The translations under genes and the position numbers were made by a program. Under the pieces are notes generated by a model that had not been told where the DNA came from, ran no database searches, and saw nothing but the letters and a program-made list of their open reading frames with translations. Shown piece after piece: positions 1 to 11,644 of a DNA stretch of 64,000 bases. Origin of the DNA: Pararge aegeria (taxonomy: Eukaryota > Arthropoda > Insecta > Lepidoptera > Nymphalidae); contig NC_053182.1 in NCBI RefSeq assembly GCF_905163445.1, positions 20,543,501 to 20,607,500 on the forward strand, given 5' to 3'. Position 1 is the first letter of the stretch. The number at the start of each line of letters is the position of its first letter.

Positions 1-125
1 GCCTCATGGGCCAGTAATAACGCAACCGCTTCCTTCAGACCGGAACACAGCATTATGGCTTGGCGGCAAAAAATAGCGTAGTGGTAGTACTTCCACGGAC
101 ATGATCTGTCAAAAAAACTGTCATT
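1..125 (+). repeat. Dispersed repeat (CTTCAGACCGGAACACAG family)
   Basis: The stretch CTTCAGACCGGAACACAG, then GCTTGGCGGCAAAAAATAGC and GTAGTACTTCC, recurs at 12340-12470 and in reverse near 2060-2160 and 39860-39960. It is non-coding and cut by the window edge. Confidence 0.6.
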
Positions 126-130
126 TTGAA

Positions 131-1900
131 ATTGGATGAGTAACCGGCATTATATTACAGGAAAAAGTTTTCTAGATGCGACAATGCAGCATGTTATGTA
201 ATAATATATGTGTAAAGAAAATCTCTTTTCTCGAGTTCGTATATTGAACCTTTTTTAAAGTCACCAGTGTTATTTAACAAGAAATTATTTAAAGACCTGA
301 AGTAAAGACTTTAAATGATGTTTCTTGTATTTTCACAGAAAAGCAGTTTCTTCTTTATTGCAACTACACATTTAAGGGGATATAATAAACATTATTATAT
401 ATAACTCTAATGTATATGATAAAATCCAAATCGCTGTATTTGTGAGTTCACTCAGAGTGCAACAAAATAAATCCGTCTTCTCGGCTATCACAATGAGGGT
501 ACGGAGTGAGCGCGTGAGTGGCTATGTACTATAATAATTGCAAACGTAACTAGTTTTGCCGGCCTTCCATCATCAGTACGACGTGACAGTACTTTTTGGA
601 GATAATAATGCTCAAGTTAAATTAAAAAATACTTAAATCGCTATTGGTGTTCCTTTAACATTTAATAACAGTAATGAGTTTATTTAACAGTAAATTAAAA
701 ACAAAACCAGATTAGGCGAATAGATTAGGTAATGTGTATCAAGAAATCCAAATTCGATAATACTGCTAGTGTCTGAGTCGCAGTTAATAACGCCCGTTTC
801 TGGATCGAGAACCATAATCTTAAATAAATCTAGTGATATAAATAAAAACAAAACCGTTGTTTTTGAATTCATTTAAATTAAAATCAATCTGTATACTCTA
901 AATGAAGAGTTGCCACGTTTTTTCCAGGATAGAATTAAAATGCGACCACCTCTGAGGTATGACATATCAAACAAAGAAAGAATCATCAAAACCGGTGTAT
1001 AATTGGAGGAGTAATCGCGTAACAAATATAAAAAAGAAAAAAAAGCCATACAGTCTAATTGAAAACTTTTTAAGCCGGTTTAAAAAACTAATTTATAATG
1101 TCATACTGCTGGGCTTGCTCATGAGACGGATTCCAAGCTTAGATTCTCCATAATTTTAACAATAATTATTATCTCATGTTATTGATGCCGATGCGAGAGT
1201 GGGCAATGGAAAATACATACCTACTAGTTTTTACAGAAAACATATCTATTCCGGAAATCAATCTAAACATTTCGTGATCCGTAGTCGAAATATGAGAAAC
1301 ACGAGACTCATCACTCGTCGCAAAAATATCATGGATTATATTTACTGTATACAAAAAGGCGAATGACTTCAGTTTAAGATAGCCGATGAAACTAATAAAA
1401 CCCCCAGTTTGATGCTTTAATCATTCGATCGCAATAAATCACTTGAACGGTACCACACTTCGCAATCAAGGCAATGTTATCTTGCCAAACAATCGACGGT
1501 CACGGAATAAAACGCAATTATAAACGTGGATGACAGTCCAGAAACACTTATTAAATTTCGTAGATCGAAATCTTATTGATAACTGATGCTGAATTATGAA
1601 AAGGGTTTTAGAGTCACGCCAATTTTTTTATATTAACCTCTGAAGCGCGCCATCCATCCGCAAAAATCTAAATGTCAGTTTCAAACAGTTCAAATTTGGA
1701 AGCCGTTCTTTTTTTTAAAACTTTTTGGGGAAATGCGTATAAAACAATATCCATCTCATGTTTCATGATTCTGTAAAAGGCATTGGCTTCCTAAATAATT
1801 TATATTTATCATAGTGCTATTTATAGAAGTATAAGTCTACAATGAAATTTATAAAAATCGTAATGAATGCTTCAACTTGCACCGAAATCGCATGAAAATG
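131..1900. other. No gene recognised
   Basis: AT-rich sequence with only short chance reading frames. I see no splice-bounded exon, tRNA or clear transposon here. Confidence 0.5.
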
Positions 1901-2054
1901 GCTAAAACGTGGTGCCGGTATTTGACCTTTATAGCGATAAAAATACAACGAAATTCACAAATCTAATTGATAAAATAGCTTTCTTGTTGCTTTATGAACA
2001 TAAATTAATAATAGTGACAGTGAACTTGTCAGTTATATCAAATTTGATTAGGCG

Positions 2055-2160
2055 TATAGTAGAGCTTTTTGTGACGGAGCTCGTCCGAGAAAGTATGTCC
2101 GCCATGCTTATTTCTGCCGCTAAGCAGTGTTGCAATGCTGTGTTCCCTAGATAACCTACT
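2055..2160 (-). repeat. Dispersed repeat, reverse copy
   Basis: GACGGAGCTCGTCCGAGAAA and CTTATTTCTGCCGCTAAGCA match, in reverse, the family at the window start and at 39860-39960. Confidence 0.5.
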
Positions 2161-2284
2161 AAGACTGGTTGATTATTTTTAGATATTACGTAGTAATAGT
2201 TACTCTTCAAGGCAAGGAAGAAAAGTAAACTCCAGAGTCGTACACCCACCCATTTATCGGTTTAGACTTTGGTTAACCAAACTT

Positions 2285-2530
2285 CAACCGATTGTAGCCA
2301 ACTGCTGGACATATTTTTTGTTGAGAGTTCTTAAACCCATGGTCCTGGGTCGCTTGTTTCCAGCAACTCCGAGCGGTTCGTTTGGTGAAGTCTGTTCCCG
2401 AAGCGTTGTCGCCATTCCATCACCTTGGGACTTTTTTTTTGTCGCGGTGGAAAAGCTTTATGGCTACCTCTGGGCAAAACAGAGGTTATGTGGGACTCGT
2501 TTACCCAAACTGAAAACCACCACGGCATGT
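2285..2530 (-). mobile_element. Decayed RTE-like LINE C-terminal fragment
   Basis: The minus strand encodes KSPKVMEWRQRFGNR and LLETSD, a degenerate form of the WGPKVLEWRPRTGKR...W segment at the C terminus of lepidopteran RTE-type reverse transcriptases. Better copies are at 20526 and 30850. Stops and frameshifts show it is dead. Confidence 0.55.
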
Positions 2531-2759
2531 CCGTTCGGGGAAATCACCTTGGGATACTATTGTCCGTCGGTTCTCCGAGCTATGTGACAAAACTTAGCAT
2601 GAAGCAAATATGGGAACTTAGATATTTGAATAGATGTACACTTCAAACCATGAGATCAAACACTTTGATAACAGAGACATCAATTAGAGACGTAGCAACA
2701 AATCACTGCGATTGGCCATATTCCGCAGCTACTAAATTCCAGCGGCTTATCTGCTGATA

Positions 2760-3720
2760 ACATCGCATCACGAGAGCCCACGAAAGTGACGGAAAGAGTA
2801 CAGTTTCCTATTGTTAGGATTACAATCTAACCAACTATACTATACCATGGTGGTGTCCAGTGACAGTCTGTGATGATTTATCAAATCATTGATAATACAT
2901 AAAATGTTACTTGTTTAGAGTTTAGAGTACAACCAGAACAAACGAGAGTAAAGTAGTTTATTTTATGGTAATTATACTCTTATTTGCGCAGTTCAAGAAG
3001 CTTAGTTCGTATTTCCATTAAAATCAGTTTAGCAGTGGTAGCATGGATATAAAACGTGATTTAATAACTCAACAGAATATATTTTTAAAACAGCAAAACA
3101 CTTAGGATAGGACCTGTCTTTTACTTAGTCTATTGTACCAAAGTCTAATGTATTAAATTCGATTGCGTCTTTAATAACGTGATAGACAGCGTTTGCGCCG
3201 CATCCTTCGCACTCAGTGTAGGATGTTTCTTACTACATGAATATGGGTATGACAATCTACCTATTCAGTTTTTATTTTCACTTATTATTTTAACATATTA
3301 TGATTTTAGACACAGATTGAAAATTTGGATAATTGATTAAAAATGAATCCGGGTAGATATACAAGCTTTATAGTTATTAGGGCGTTCGTAACTAATTTTA
3401 TTAAACTTTAGTAACATCGAAAATTAATAGAGCAAAGTATCTCTTAAATTTGGGTCAAGCTACGAGAAGTTTTATTGCTTGAATATTATGCAGATTAGAA
3501 GAATCGCGCCCAGAACAAGCCGCAATCTGTACACAGGTATTATGACATGGTTTTAATCCCAATAGCATTAAAAATGTGCTAACAGACTTATCGTTTGTGA
3601 GCTCAGGTGAAGCCTTATTGACATAATGCGACTTAGTTAACAATCACGATCTTCTGGAGACAGTCAGAATCAAAATTGTCCGTACGTGAATAATTGAGTT
3701 AATATGTTGCTATCATAAAA
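2760..3720. other. No gene recognised
   Basis: AT-rich spacer. No exon, RNA gene or repeat family that I could name. Confidence 0.45.
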
Positions 3721-3724
3721 AGCT

Positions 3725-3932
3725 TTTGGTCTGGAGGCTTTGGCCGTGGCTAGTTACCACCCTAGCAACAAAGACGTGCCGCTAAGTGATTTAGTGTTCG
3801 GGTACGATGTCGCGTTGAAACCGATTAGGACTACCATACTCTTTAACAGGTTAGCCGTCTAACATCTCAGACTGTATCATCATTTACCACTTGGTGAGAT
3901 TGCAGTCAAGGGCTAATCTGTAGGGGAATGAA
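3725..3932 (+). repeat. SINE family C copy
   Basis: It contains the family landmarks GACGTGCCGCTAA, GGTACGATGTCGCG, AAACCGATTAGG and GGTGAGATTGCAGTCAAGGG. Other copies are at 6549, 19404, 23500, 27768, 30229, 50409 and 61510. The tRNA-like head is missing here. It abuts a SINE A tail. Confidence 0.7.
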
Positions 3933-3956
3933 AACCTGTCACGTCCTGTGCACTTT

Positions 3957-4165
3957 TTTCACATTCCCACAACTGGAATGTGTTTGTGCGATTAACATGG
4001 ATGTTTTTCAGTGTCTGGGTGTTTATCTGTATATTATAAGTATTCATGTGTGTTGTTTTCATAAAATGATTTATCAGATATCTTAGTACCCATAACACAA
4101 GCTTCACTTACTTTGGGGCCAGATGGCGATGTATGTATTGTCATAGTAGGTATATTTATTTAGTA
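3957..4165 (+). repeat. SINE family A, 5'-truncated copy
   Basis: It keeps the body ATGTTTTTCAGTGTCTGGGT, GTATATTATAAGTATT and GGGGCCAGATGGCGATGT of the tRNA-derived SINE whose full copies lie at 4538 and 53470, but lacks the promoter boxes. Confidence 0.7.
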
Positions 4166-4235
4166 CTTATAACAAAACAACGTATACAATTTGGCGGCCA
4201 TAGCGATTTCGTCCAGGCAACCAATGTCAAAGAAA
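4150..4235 (-). mobile_element. LINE 3' tail fragment (GGTTGCCTGG family)
   Basis: Read on the minus strand it has GGTTGCCTGG...GAAATCGCTATGGCCGCCAAATTG, the same 3' region seen at 5990-6155 and 26990-27180, which there ends in an AATAAA-like tail. Confidence 0.5.
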
Positions 4236-4455
4236 ACAAATACACAATGGATAACTTAATAGGCACTTATCAGATTTTCCACTAAAAAGTAAAAAAAAAG
4301 TCGTGTAACGAAGTTTTTCAGTACCATGAATACTGTAATGAGTTCTCCTTTGGCACGGTTACTTTGAAAGGGGATAGCATTTTCAATTAATCTTGTATCG
4401 AGCGCTGACAAATGATCGGGTTTACGTTTAATTCACTGATATAAGGATCAATGAT

Positions 4456-4503
4456 AAAGATATATATATATATATCAATCAATCAATCAATCAATCAATC
4501 AAA
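4456..4503. repeat. Microsatellite (TA)n then (AATC)n
   Basis: About nine TA units are followed directly by seven CAAT units. It is a simple repeat without other content. Confidence 0.9.
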
Positions 4504-4537
4504 TCTGTATTCAGATTAAGCTATAGGTACAGAACTT

Positions 4538-4785
4538 ATGACGGCCGATTGGCGCAGTTTGCAGCGACCCTGCTTTCTCGGTCCAAGGCTGTGGGTTCGA
4601 TTCCCACGACTGGAAAATGTGTGATGAGCATGAATGTTTTTCAGTGTCTGGGTGTATATATGTATATTATAAGTATTTATGTATATTATTCATATAAATA
4701 TTCATCAGTCATCTCAGTACTTATAACACAAGCTACGCTTACATTGGGACTAGATGGCGATGTGTGCGTTGTCGTTGTTTATAAA
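4538..4785 (+). repeat. tRNA-derived SINE family A, near full length
   Basis: The head GACGGCCGATTGGCGCAGTT has an A-box-like segment. GGTTCGATTCC at 4594-4604 matches a pol III B box. The body continues ATGTTTTTCAGTGTCTGGGT to GACTAGATGGCGATGTGTG. The same family recurs at 25658, 32098, 49279 and 53470. Confidence 0.8.
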
Positions 4786-5148
4786 TTACTTATGAACGTC
4801 ATACATTGTTTGTTTAATAAATATAATAATAACACTCATATTAATGATAAAAAAAAACAATGATCAATAATTCATTATTAAAGTAAAGTCAAATTTATTC
4901 AAATAAATATACAGTTAAGTTAGCTAAGTACATGATGTGTAAAAGTCCACGAGAGCTTACACTGCCGAAAAACTGTAGCTCAGTTGGGCATACTGTAAGT
5001 GTAAAGTATACACAAAAGTGGATAAAAAAATTAACTGTGTACGAGGATTTTGCTAACCTTTAAATAAGAGATAGATAGATAAAAAACTTAATTAATTTCA
5101 GCTAACATAGTGTAGGTACACTATGTATGTGTATGTTAGCCGGTTATT

Positions 5149-5376
5149 TCACCAAATAATTGCCGTGTAAACATCCACCATCTGTTTAAAATAAACCAGT
5201 AATTGTTTAACAAAAGCTGCATTTTTTTCAAGTAAATCCACGAGCACGTAAAGTCGTAGGAAAAGCGTGTGCGCACGTGTCGTGACGTCACAGCCGCGCT
5301 GCCAGTCCGCTAACGGCATCTTAGCCGCTCCCAACAAGCCGCGCCTATCAATAATTAGGGCTACTACCTTTGTCAT
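5149..5376 (-). other. Unrecognised 75-codon ORF over a CRE-containing GC-rich patch
   Basis: An ATG-started frame (MTKVVALIIDRRGLLG...) covers a locally GC-rich patch containing the palindrome TGACGTCA at 5283-5290. I do not recognise the protein and see no splice signals or flanking homology. It may be chance, or a promoter-proximal 5' region. A palindromic hairpin (GCTAACATA...TATGTTAGC, 5101-5140) lies at its end. Confidence 0.2.
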
Positions 5377-5859
5377 AGCATGCCAATTCCAAGTTAATTT
5401 ATTTTTTTACTGCCATGTTCTTCGTCAATGTTTCTGACGGTTTTTTGCACATCCCATAGGAACGGTTAGCTTTCCAGGGATAAAAAGTAGGCTGTGTTTT
5501 CTTCCCTATGCTTTCTACTAATTTTGTTTCGCTTCACTACTTCCTATTCTACTTTATTGGTTGTTTCGTAAGGGCGTAAAGGAAAGGCGAACCAACAAAG
5601 GTTCGCATTTATAATAGGGATTCTTATTAGAGATTAAATAAAAATGGAGTTCAATTACGGTCTAAGAGGACCGTTATTACATATGAGTAACTAAAGCTAC
5701 AATCAGGAACGTACTCTCGGAGGCACGGAGCTAAAACAACAGCAATTTCATTCGCGTCACTAAAGATCGTCTATTACCATTTTTAAAAAACTTGTCAAAG
5801 ATCATTTTTTGTCTAAATCTGCGGATCTTTAACATGCCTATTCCCTTCTGTTTTATTTG

Positions 5860-6155
5860 TGGTTTATTTATTTATTTTTGATATTAATTATATAGGTATA
5901 TATTAATTATTATCACTATCTATATATTTTATTGTAAGTTTGTTATATGTATATATTATATTTGTATATATAGGTTTATGCATGTTTATTTAAATGCACG
6001 ACCTACCTCTCTTCTTGAGCTGTTTTTAACGCCTTTGGTTGCCTGGAAGAGATCGCCATGTAGCGATAAGGCCGCCAAATTGTATACTTTTTGTAAAATT
6101 TTTTACTTATAATTAATGTTTATGTGGTGTACAATAAAAGTGTATTCATTCATCG
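5860..6155 (+). mobile_element. LINE 3' end fragment (GGTTGCCTGG family)
   Basis: It contains GGTTGCCTGGAAGAGATCGC, TAGCGATAAGGCCGCCAAAT and the terminal GTGGTGTACAATAAAAGTGT. The same string closes a second copy at 26990-27180, so this is the conserved 3' untranslated end of a non-LTR retrotransposon. Confidence 0.6.
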
Positions 6156-6548
6156 TCGCGTTATGTTGGCAACTCGGATACTTTACTCATAGACGTAAAC
6201 TTCCCCCGCAATATTAACATTACATTATTACTAGGAATTATCAAAATGATTTCTGTTAAGGTGGTAGCCCCTTTGAAAATGAATGTTTTTAACCGACCGC
6301 AATTTTTTACACACTCCTGAAAATTAAAAACCACTTCTTCATTACTTCAATAAATAATTAAGTTAAGCACACCATTTATATAAATCGGTTCTGGTGTTTG
6401 AATTTACAATTATAAACTATACATTATTACAATATTAGCTAGAGCATTATTTTAACCAAATTAAATGTAACTAAAGGAAATTACAAATAAACCGTTGCCC
6501 CCAAACCAGACCGAGTGGTCCCCTCTTTAGGTCCTGGAAGTCTGAAGG

Positions 6549-6710
6549 TCTTTTGGTCTGGTGGTAGGCTTTGACCGCAGTAGTTGACAAAGACGTGTTA
6601 CTAAATGATGTAGCGTACAATGTCGCGTAGAAACCGATTACCCCCTAACTGGTTAGCACACTACCATCAAGGTGAGATTGCAGTCTAACTTGTAGTGGAA
6701 AAAAAAAATT
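6549..6710 (+). repeat. SINE family C copy
   Basis: It has GTCTGGTGGTAGGCTTTGAC, GACGTGTTACTAAATGATG, AAACCGATTA and AAGGTGAGATTGCAGTC, with an A-rich end. The head is missing. Confidence 0.65.
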
Positions 6711-6974
6711 GTTGGATGGCAACCCTACGGTAGATTGGCTCATGTTCCGCCGCCGATCTTGTCTCGCTCGCCTTTTTTGTTCTAGGAAACTGATTCAATG
6801 ATTATAGACACACGTCCAACTATTTGATGAACTATTACGCTTTTTGTTAAGTACGTACCTGGCACCATTTTCGCGGGAAAGGAAAATAGCCTTTGCAATC
6901 ATTTTACACAGCTTAGCAAAATCCTACTTCCTACTAATATTATAGAGCGAAAATTTGTATGGATGCTTTTGATT

Positions 6975-7270
6975 CGAAAAAAATCAACAAAGTGCTTGCC
7001 ATTATGAGCAGCGAGAGTTCTTGGGAAGCCGTACCCGACTCCTGCAAAGACGTCATTTCGACGAAGGAGGCCACGGAGTGAGTGCGTGAAGAGGCTCCGC
7101 TCAGACGTAGATGGGTGGAAACAGACGGTGGATATTTGGGTGGCTACTCTTGGGAGGCGGCGGATATATCCCCTTTAGAGTGGAGAGTCCCACATAATCT
7201 CCGCCCTGCCCAAGAGTCGGAGGTAGCCAGCATAAAACGTTTCTATCACACCATAAAAAAAGGTTTTTAA
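6975..7270 (+). mobile_element. R1-clade-like LINE C-terminal remnant
   Basis: One frame reads SSWEAVPDSCKDVISTKEAT, a stop, then VREEAPLRRRW. This resembles the W-x-A-V-x-x-F-C-x-x-V-M-x-x-K-E-x-A-E-R-x-R-E end of R1/TRAS-type ORF2 proteins. It is 5' truncated, with one stop and no reverse transcriptase core. The clade is a tentative assignment from memory of the family. Confidence 0.45.
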
Positions 7271-7574
7271 GCTATTTATAATATTCATATTTTAACTGCA
7301 AACTGTTTTTTAAACTTTTGCCCTAAATTTTAGTGATGCAACATGTCCGTTTAAGTATACTCACTATACTCTTGTATATGTTTTGAAGTAAACAAAGAAA
7401 AAACTTATATAAAATTCCCATAGAGCTGTCAAATCATGAAATGTGGTAACTATACAGATTTACAGACGCAGAATTATGAAAGGCGGTTCATACCATTATG
7501 CTTATGCTTTTAAAATACATATATCTATTGTAGTTAGTGTTGCCCAAATGCAAGAACAAGACGAGACTTAGCCA

Positions 7575-7668
7575 GTCTTGGTCTTGGTCTTGGTCTTGGT
7601 TTTGGTCTTGCGCTACCAGTCTTGGTCTTGGTCTTGGTCTTGCAGCAAGAGTCTTGCAAGTCTTGCAA
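7575..7668. repeat. Left subterminal hexamer array of the hAT element
   Basis: Two runs of TCTTGG units (GTCTTGGTCTTGGTC) are separated by a short spacer and followed by GTCTTGCAAGTCTTGCAA. The array starts about 25 bases inside the left inverted repeat. Subterminal repeats are where hAT transposases commonly bind; binding here is inference. Confidence 0.8.
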
Positions 7669-8092
7669 TTACCTATTAGTCTATTACTATTTATTAAAGT
7701 TTACTTTAAATCTTAGAAAAACGTATTAGAATTGGAACATTGTGAGCTTGAATTAACATAGCCATAGTAAAGATCAAGCAGATTAATAAATAACTGAAGA
7801 TTTGATAAGAAATTCGAAAAATCAACTGACCTATATGTCGTTTTCCATGGAAGTAACTGTTTCTTAATAAACATTTATGATTTATAAGCTTACATTTGCT
7901 AAAACATGTAAAAAAACAAATTAATTACAATAACTTGACTGTATTTTAAAGAACAATACTTATCTGTCTAGAAAGAGATTGAACCCTCAACTTATAAGAA
8001 ATTTAATAAAAGAGTTTTACGATTTATCATTTATTTGAATAAAAAATAAAATACAACACAAATCAACAGCTTTATCATTAGGTTATGATACT

Positions 8093-8287
8093 TTATATCA
8101 ATTCTTTTGACCAAGAATTAATACAAAGTAACCATCTGGCTGACTCATCACTTAACCTATTTCTATGTTTTCTAATTACTAATGATGCTTTAGAAAATAA
8201 CCTCTCAGCAGGTACTGAAGTTGCAGGTATTGAGAGAAAATCACGGGCCATTTTCGATAAAATCGGATACGTCTTCATCTTCATCAC
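8093..8287 (-). pseudogene. hAT transposase C-terminal dimerisation region, out of frame
   Basis: A second frame carries YPILSKMARDFLSIPATSVP, then AERLFSKASL and a final RWLLCINSW: the conserved hAT C-terminal domain with the likely third catalytic glutamate (PAER). It overlaps the end of the exon 2 frame. The W-W motif and the stretch normally preceding YPILS are absent. A deletion that also shifted the frame is the simplest explanation. Confidence 0.88.
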
Positions 8288-9653
8288 ATACTTTATTGTC
8301 TTTTTCTGGTAATTCCAGAGATTTGTTCAGTGAGTGTAGACTTTTATATTCTTCATAAAGTTCATTGAACTTGCGCAGACTTTCTGTTTTAAGTTGCTTC
8401 CCCCACATTGTCAGGTCAAAAGTCTGAGTTTTATGCCTTGGGTCTAAAATTAAAGAAGTACAATAAATCCAGTTGCTCTTCTTGTAATGTTTAAGCATTT
8501 TGTCTCGAGCTGCTTGGAAAGCTAGAATGAGCCTTTCATCCACTTCAGATCGATTAGGTTTCTCATCTAACTGTTTTACCATGGATTCAATTTTATCTAG
8601 CAAGAGATTAAATGATACAATGACTAGCGGTAACGTAACATATTTGTCTCCACCAAGTTTTGTACTTAAAAGTTTAAAGTTTATTAGAAATTTATGTAAT
8701 TTTTCGAGTACCTGCCATTCATTAGCCGTGATTTGAAAATCATTCAATTCGGTGACAGAACTGCACAATATGTCAATGCCCGCTCTCACTTTTAAACCAA
8801 ATCCAATCATATCATGTGTGGAATTCCATCTCGTTGGACAGTCAAGAATGGCATTTAGATTTGATGGCACGCCAGCTGCTTCACAAGCAGACTGAAACTT
8901 CTTCTTCACTATCTCACTTCTTTTTATTTTACTGGAAATACTGCGTAACTTTGTTACAGATGTACGCGAGTCAGCAATATTTGGTGCAGATTCTTCATCT
9001 TCCTCATCCTCAGTTTCGTCTGCATAGTCTTCGTACTGCTGATCTTGCGCGTTAGTGTCAGACTCACAGTGTAATGCTAAGGTCTTTAATAAATCTTGTA
9101 CACCAAGGTTTAAAATGTGAGCAAAGCACCGGAAATGTTGATTGTCTGAATCAAAGTGTGGCGGCAGCTGTTTGCCCAGTTCATACATAAATTTGGTATT
9201 TGCAGTTGCGTTGTCGACCGTGATACCTTGTATTTTATCAATTATGCCATATTCCAATAAACATTCATGGAAAATCGTTGCAATATCTTCCCCAGTATGT
9301 CGACCGCGTGATGGTATAAAATCAAGAACTACAGATCGATACTTCCATTCGTTGTCTATATAATAAATAGTAACCCCGTAGTAACTCCTACCAGCAATTG
9401 ACGTCCACCCATCAATGGTAAACGACATTTTAGATGATAATGGTTGAAGTCGTTCCTTGAGATTCAATTGGAGCTCTTCAAATCGCTCTTTGACTTTCCT
9501 TCTAAGTGTAGACCTTTTAGCAAACACCATATTAGGGCAAATACGTCGAAAATATACTTGTGTAGCTTCGTCATCGAAAAATGAGAAGGGAAGATATTTT
9601 TTCACCACCCAATCAACTGTAGCTGTCGTGATGTTGTCACTGCTGTTTTCCGA
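8241..9653 (-). pseudogene. hAT transposase exon 2 (catalytic core, truncated by frameshift)
   Basis: The exon starts after TTTCAG at 9653. It contains the first catalytic aspartate in SFTIDGWTS, the second in GITVDNATAN, the C-x2-H motif in FRCFAHILNL and the R-W motif in DCPTRWNST. An acidic linker (ETEDEEDEES) lies between these. The frame stops at 8241 after DFIENGP, before the dimerisation region. The missing region continues in another frame just downstream, so the protein is broken. The order and spacing otherwise fit animal hAT transposases. Confidence 0.9.
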
Positions 9654-10016
9654 CTGAAACAAAACAATAAATCTTGTGTTATTATTTAAAACATACTAGG
9701 TTTGAGCGTATAATAGCAGGAGGTTTGTTGTTGTTAAATCGAGAAAATCGTTAAATTGATATTTGTTATATTAAGGTTGCACTGTACTGTAATTTACCAA
9801 AATAAAGTACTTAGTTGTTACTGGCCGATTAAATGAAAATATGGGTGTTTATAAAAAATATTTAAGACGATAATTACATACTTAATATGTCGCACCCCTA
9901 GATGAAAACACCACTAACTCAAAAATACTTACGTAAGCTAATGGCGTTTTTGAAAGTATCGCATGAATAGCTACGCGGAGTTAAAATTCTTTTAACTGTT
10001 AAAAAAATATTCTTAC

Positions 10017-10316
10017 CTGTCCACTTCTTCCAGCGGTTACTAAAAAGCTTGTGATATCTCCACTTAATTTTGGTTTAACAGGAAGAAATATTTCTGATTC
10101 CTTTTTGTGGAAAGACATTAGATGTTTCCTTAAGCCTGAAGTGTTTCTGTTTTTCATTTTTATTTCAATCTTTTTATGTTGGCACAATTTACACAAGGCA
10201 GTTTGGGATGCATGAATTATTTCGAAAAACTCCTCAAATTTGCTTTTGGGTCTTTTAGATCTGTGACTCAAACTCTCGTTACTCGGACTAGAATAATTTG
10301 AATCTTCGTCACTCAT
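10017..10316 (-). CDS. hAT transposase exon 1 (BED-type zinc finger)
   Basis: The first true ATG is at 10316 (MSDEDSNYSSP); upstream in-frame codons lack an ATG. The exon ends at 10017 with CAG before GTAAGA. A short acidic/serine-rich N terminus and a basic stretch (RSKRPKSK) are followed by a zinc finger with C-x2-C (LCKLCQ) and H-x4-H (KHLMSFH). This is a BED finger, the DNA-binding module of hAT transposases. It joins in phase 0 to exon 2 across an intron of 363 bases (10016-9654). Confidence 0.85.
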
Positions 10317-10648
10317 ATTAAATTGTACACGTGATACGTTTTTAGAAAACAACGAGAATTAGTAAAAACAATTATTAAGTTAGAATCGAAGCACAGCTCA
10401 ATTGGAAATGACTGGAATTAAAATAATTCCTTCATTTATAGTACGTTTCCTTGCTTTTTACCGCGCCGCCTCGCCACGTGCCGGCTCTATGAAAAGGATG
10501 CCGCCGCAAATCGAACGATGCCGCGTGCGGCGTACAAACACACACTAAATATTACCTACTTGTACAGACGCGACCCGTGAATAAAATATATGTAAAGAAT
10601 TAGTGCCAATCACTATTCTTTACATATAAGTGAATGTTTTGGCGTGCA

Positions 10649-10787
10649 TCTATACTAATATTATAAAGCTGAAGAGTTCGTTTGTATGTTTGATGACAGA
10701 AGTTTTAAAATAAATAAATAAATCCTGAACGTCACTATACCTCCAAAGTTACTATTCCTTGTGGACGAAGTCGCGGGCACAGCTAGT
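10649..10787 (+). mobile_element. Helitron-like non-autonomous element inside the hAT
   Basis: It begins TCTATACTAATATTATAAAG and ends GGCACAGCTAGT. Both termini match the TC...CTAGT pattern of short Helitron derivatives that are common in Lepidoptera. It has no coding capacity. It sits upstream of the transposase start and probably arrived after the hAT inserted. Confidence 0.65.
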
Positions 10788-11490
10788 AAATACTTACTCT
10801 CATCATCTCTCTCAGAGATATTCGAACACTTTTTTGCTATTTTTTCTTGTAAAAACTTAAGAAATATAATGACTAAATGTACAATAATAGTACCTAAGTA
10901 ATTAGTTTAAAACCATATAAGTAATCAATATTATAATTACTTACTAGAATGAATTATTATGACATCTACTACCTATCCTCACCATTTTATCCTAATCATA
11001 ATACTACTTGCGTGATCAGTATAATGTATTCATTTTCATTCTAAGCACTCTGAAACTTATTTATTCTTTGGAACACCTGTAGGTACTCTTAAAATTCGAA
11101 ATTATTTTGCATGAATAGTGTCAAATGTTATGATTTCGGCGCGGCGGCAACGATTGTTTTAGATTTCAAAAGAAGCCGCCGGCGCGTGTATCATAACCAT
11201 GTACTTCCGAAAAGCGGCAAATTTCTTTGAGAAGTAAGTACAAAACCTTTGATGCCGCATTATCAAAGTGCCGATGGTTAAAACATAACTATGCATGCAC
11301 TCAGTTTGATTTTAATAGATATTTTTTTATTCGCTATGTTTATGGTATTAGTCGTAATGCGCATAGGTCCAGTTTTTCATATTCTTTGATATAGTTTTTT
11401 GCGTCTCATAGAATTCCTAAGCGTACCTACCTACCTATACACCGAACTGTTACACCTAACTACTCCGTGAAATAGCGCTAAGTCCTAGCT

Positions 11491-11644
11491 GCAAGACGCA
11501 AGAGTCTTGCAGGCTATGTCTTGTTCTTGCTCAAGTCTTGCACGGTCAGTCTTGGTCTTGGTCTTGCTAAAAATACGCGGTCTTGTTCTTGGTCTTGGTC
11601 TTGCAAAAACGCAAGAACAAGACCAAGACTGCAAGACCAAGACT
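11491..11644. repeat. Right subterminal hexamer array of the hAT element
   Basis: TCTTGG units occur in both orientations (GGTCTTGGTCTTGC and GCAAGAACAAGACCAAGAC) next to the right inverted repeat. The two orientations can pair into a hairpin. The same unit fills the left end. Confidence 0.8.

Noticed and set aside
8500..9657. Plus-strand ORFs across the hAT region
   Set aside because: They are shadows opposite the transposase frame, which carries all the family motifs.
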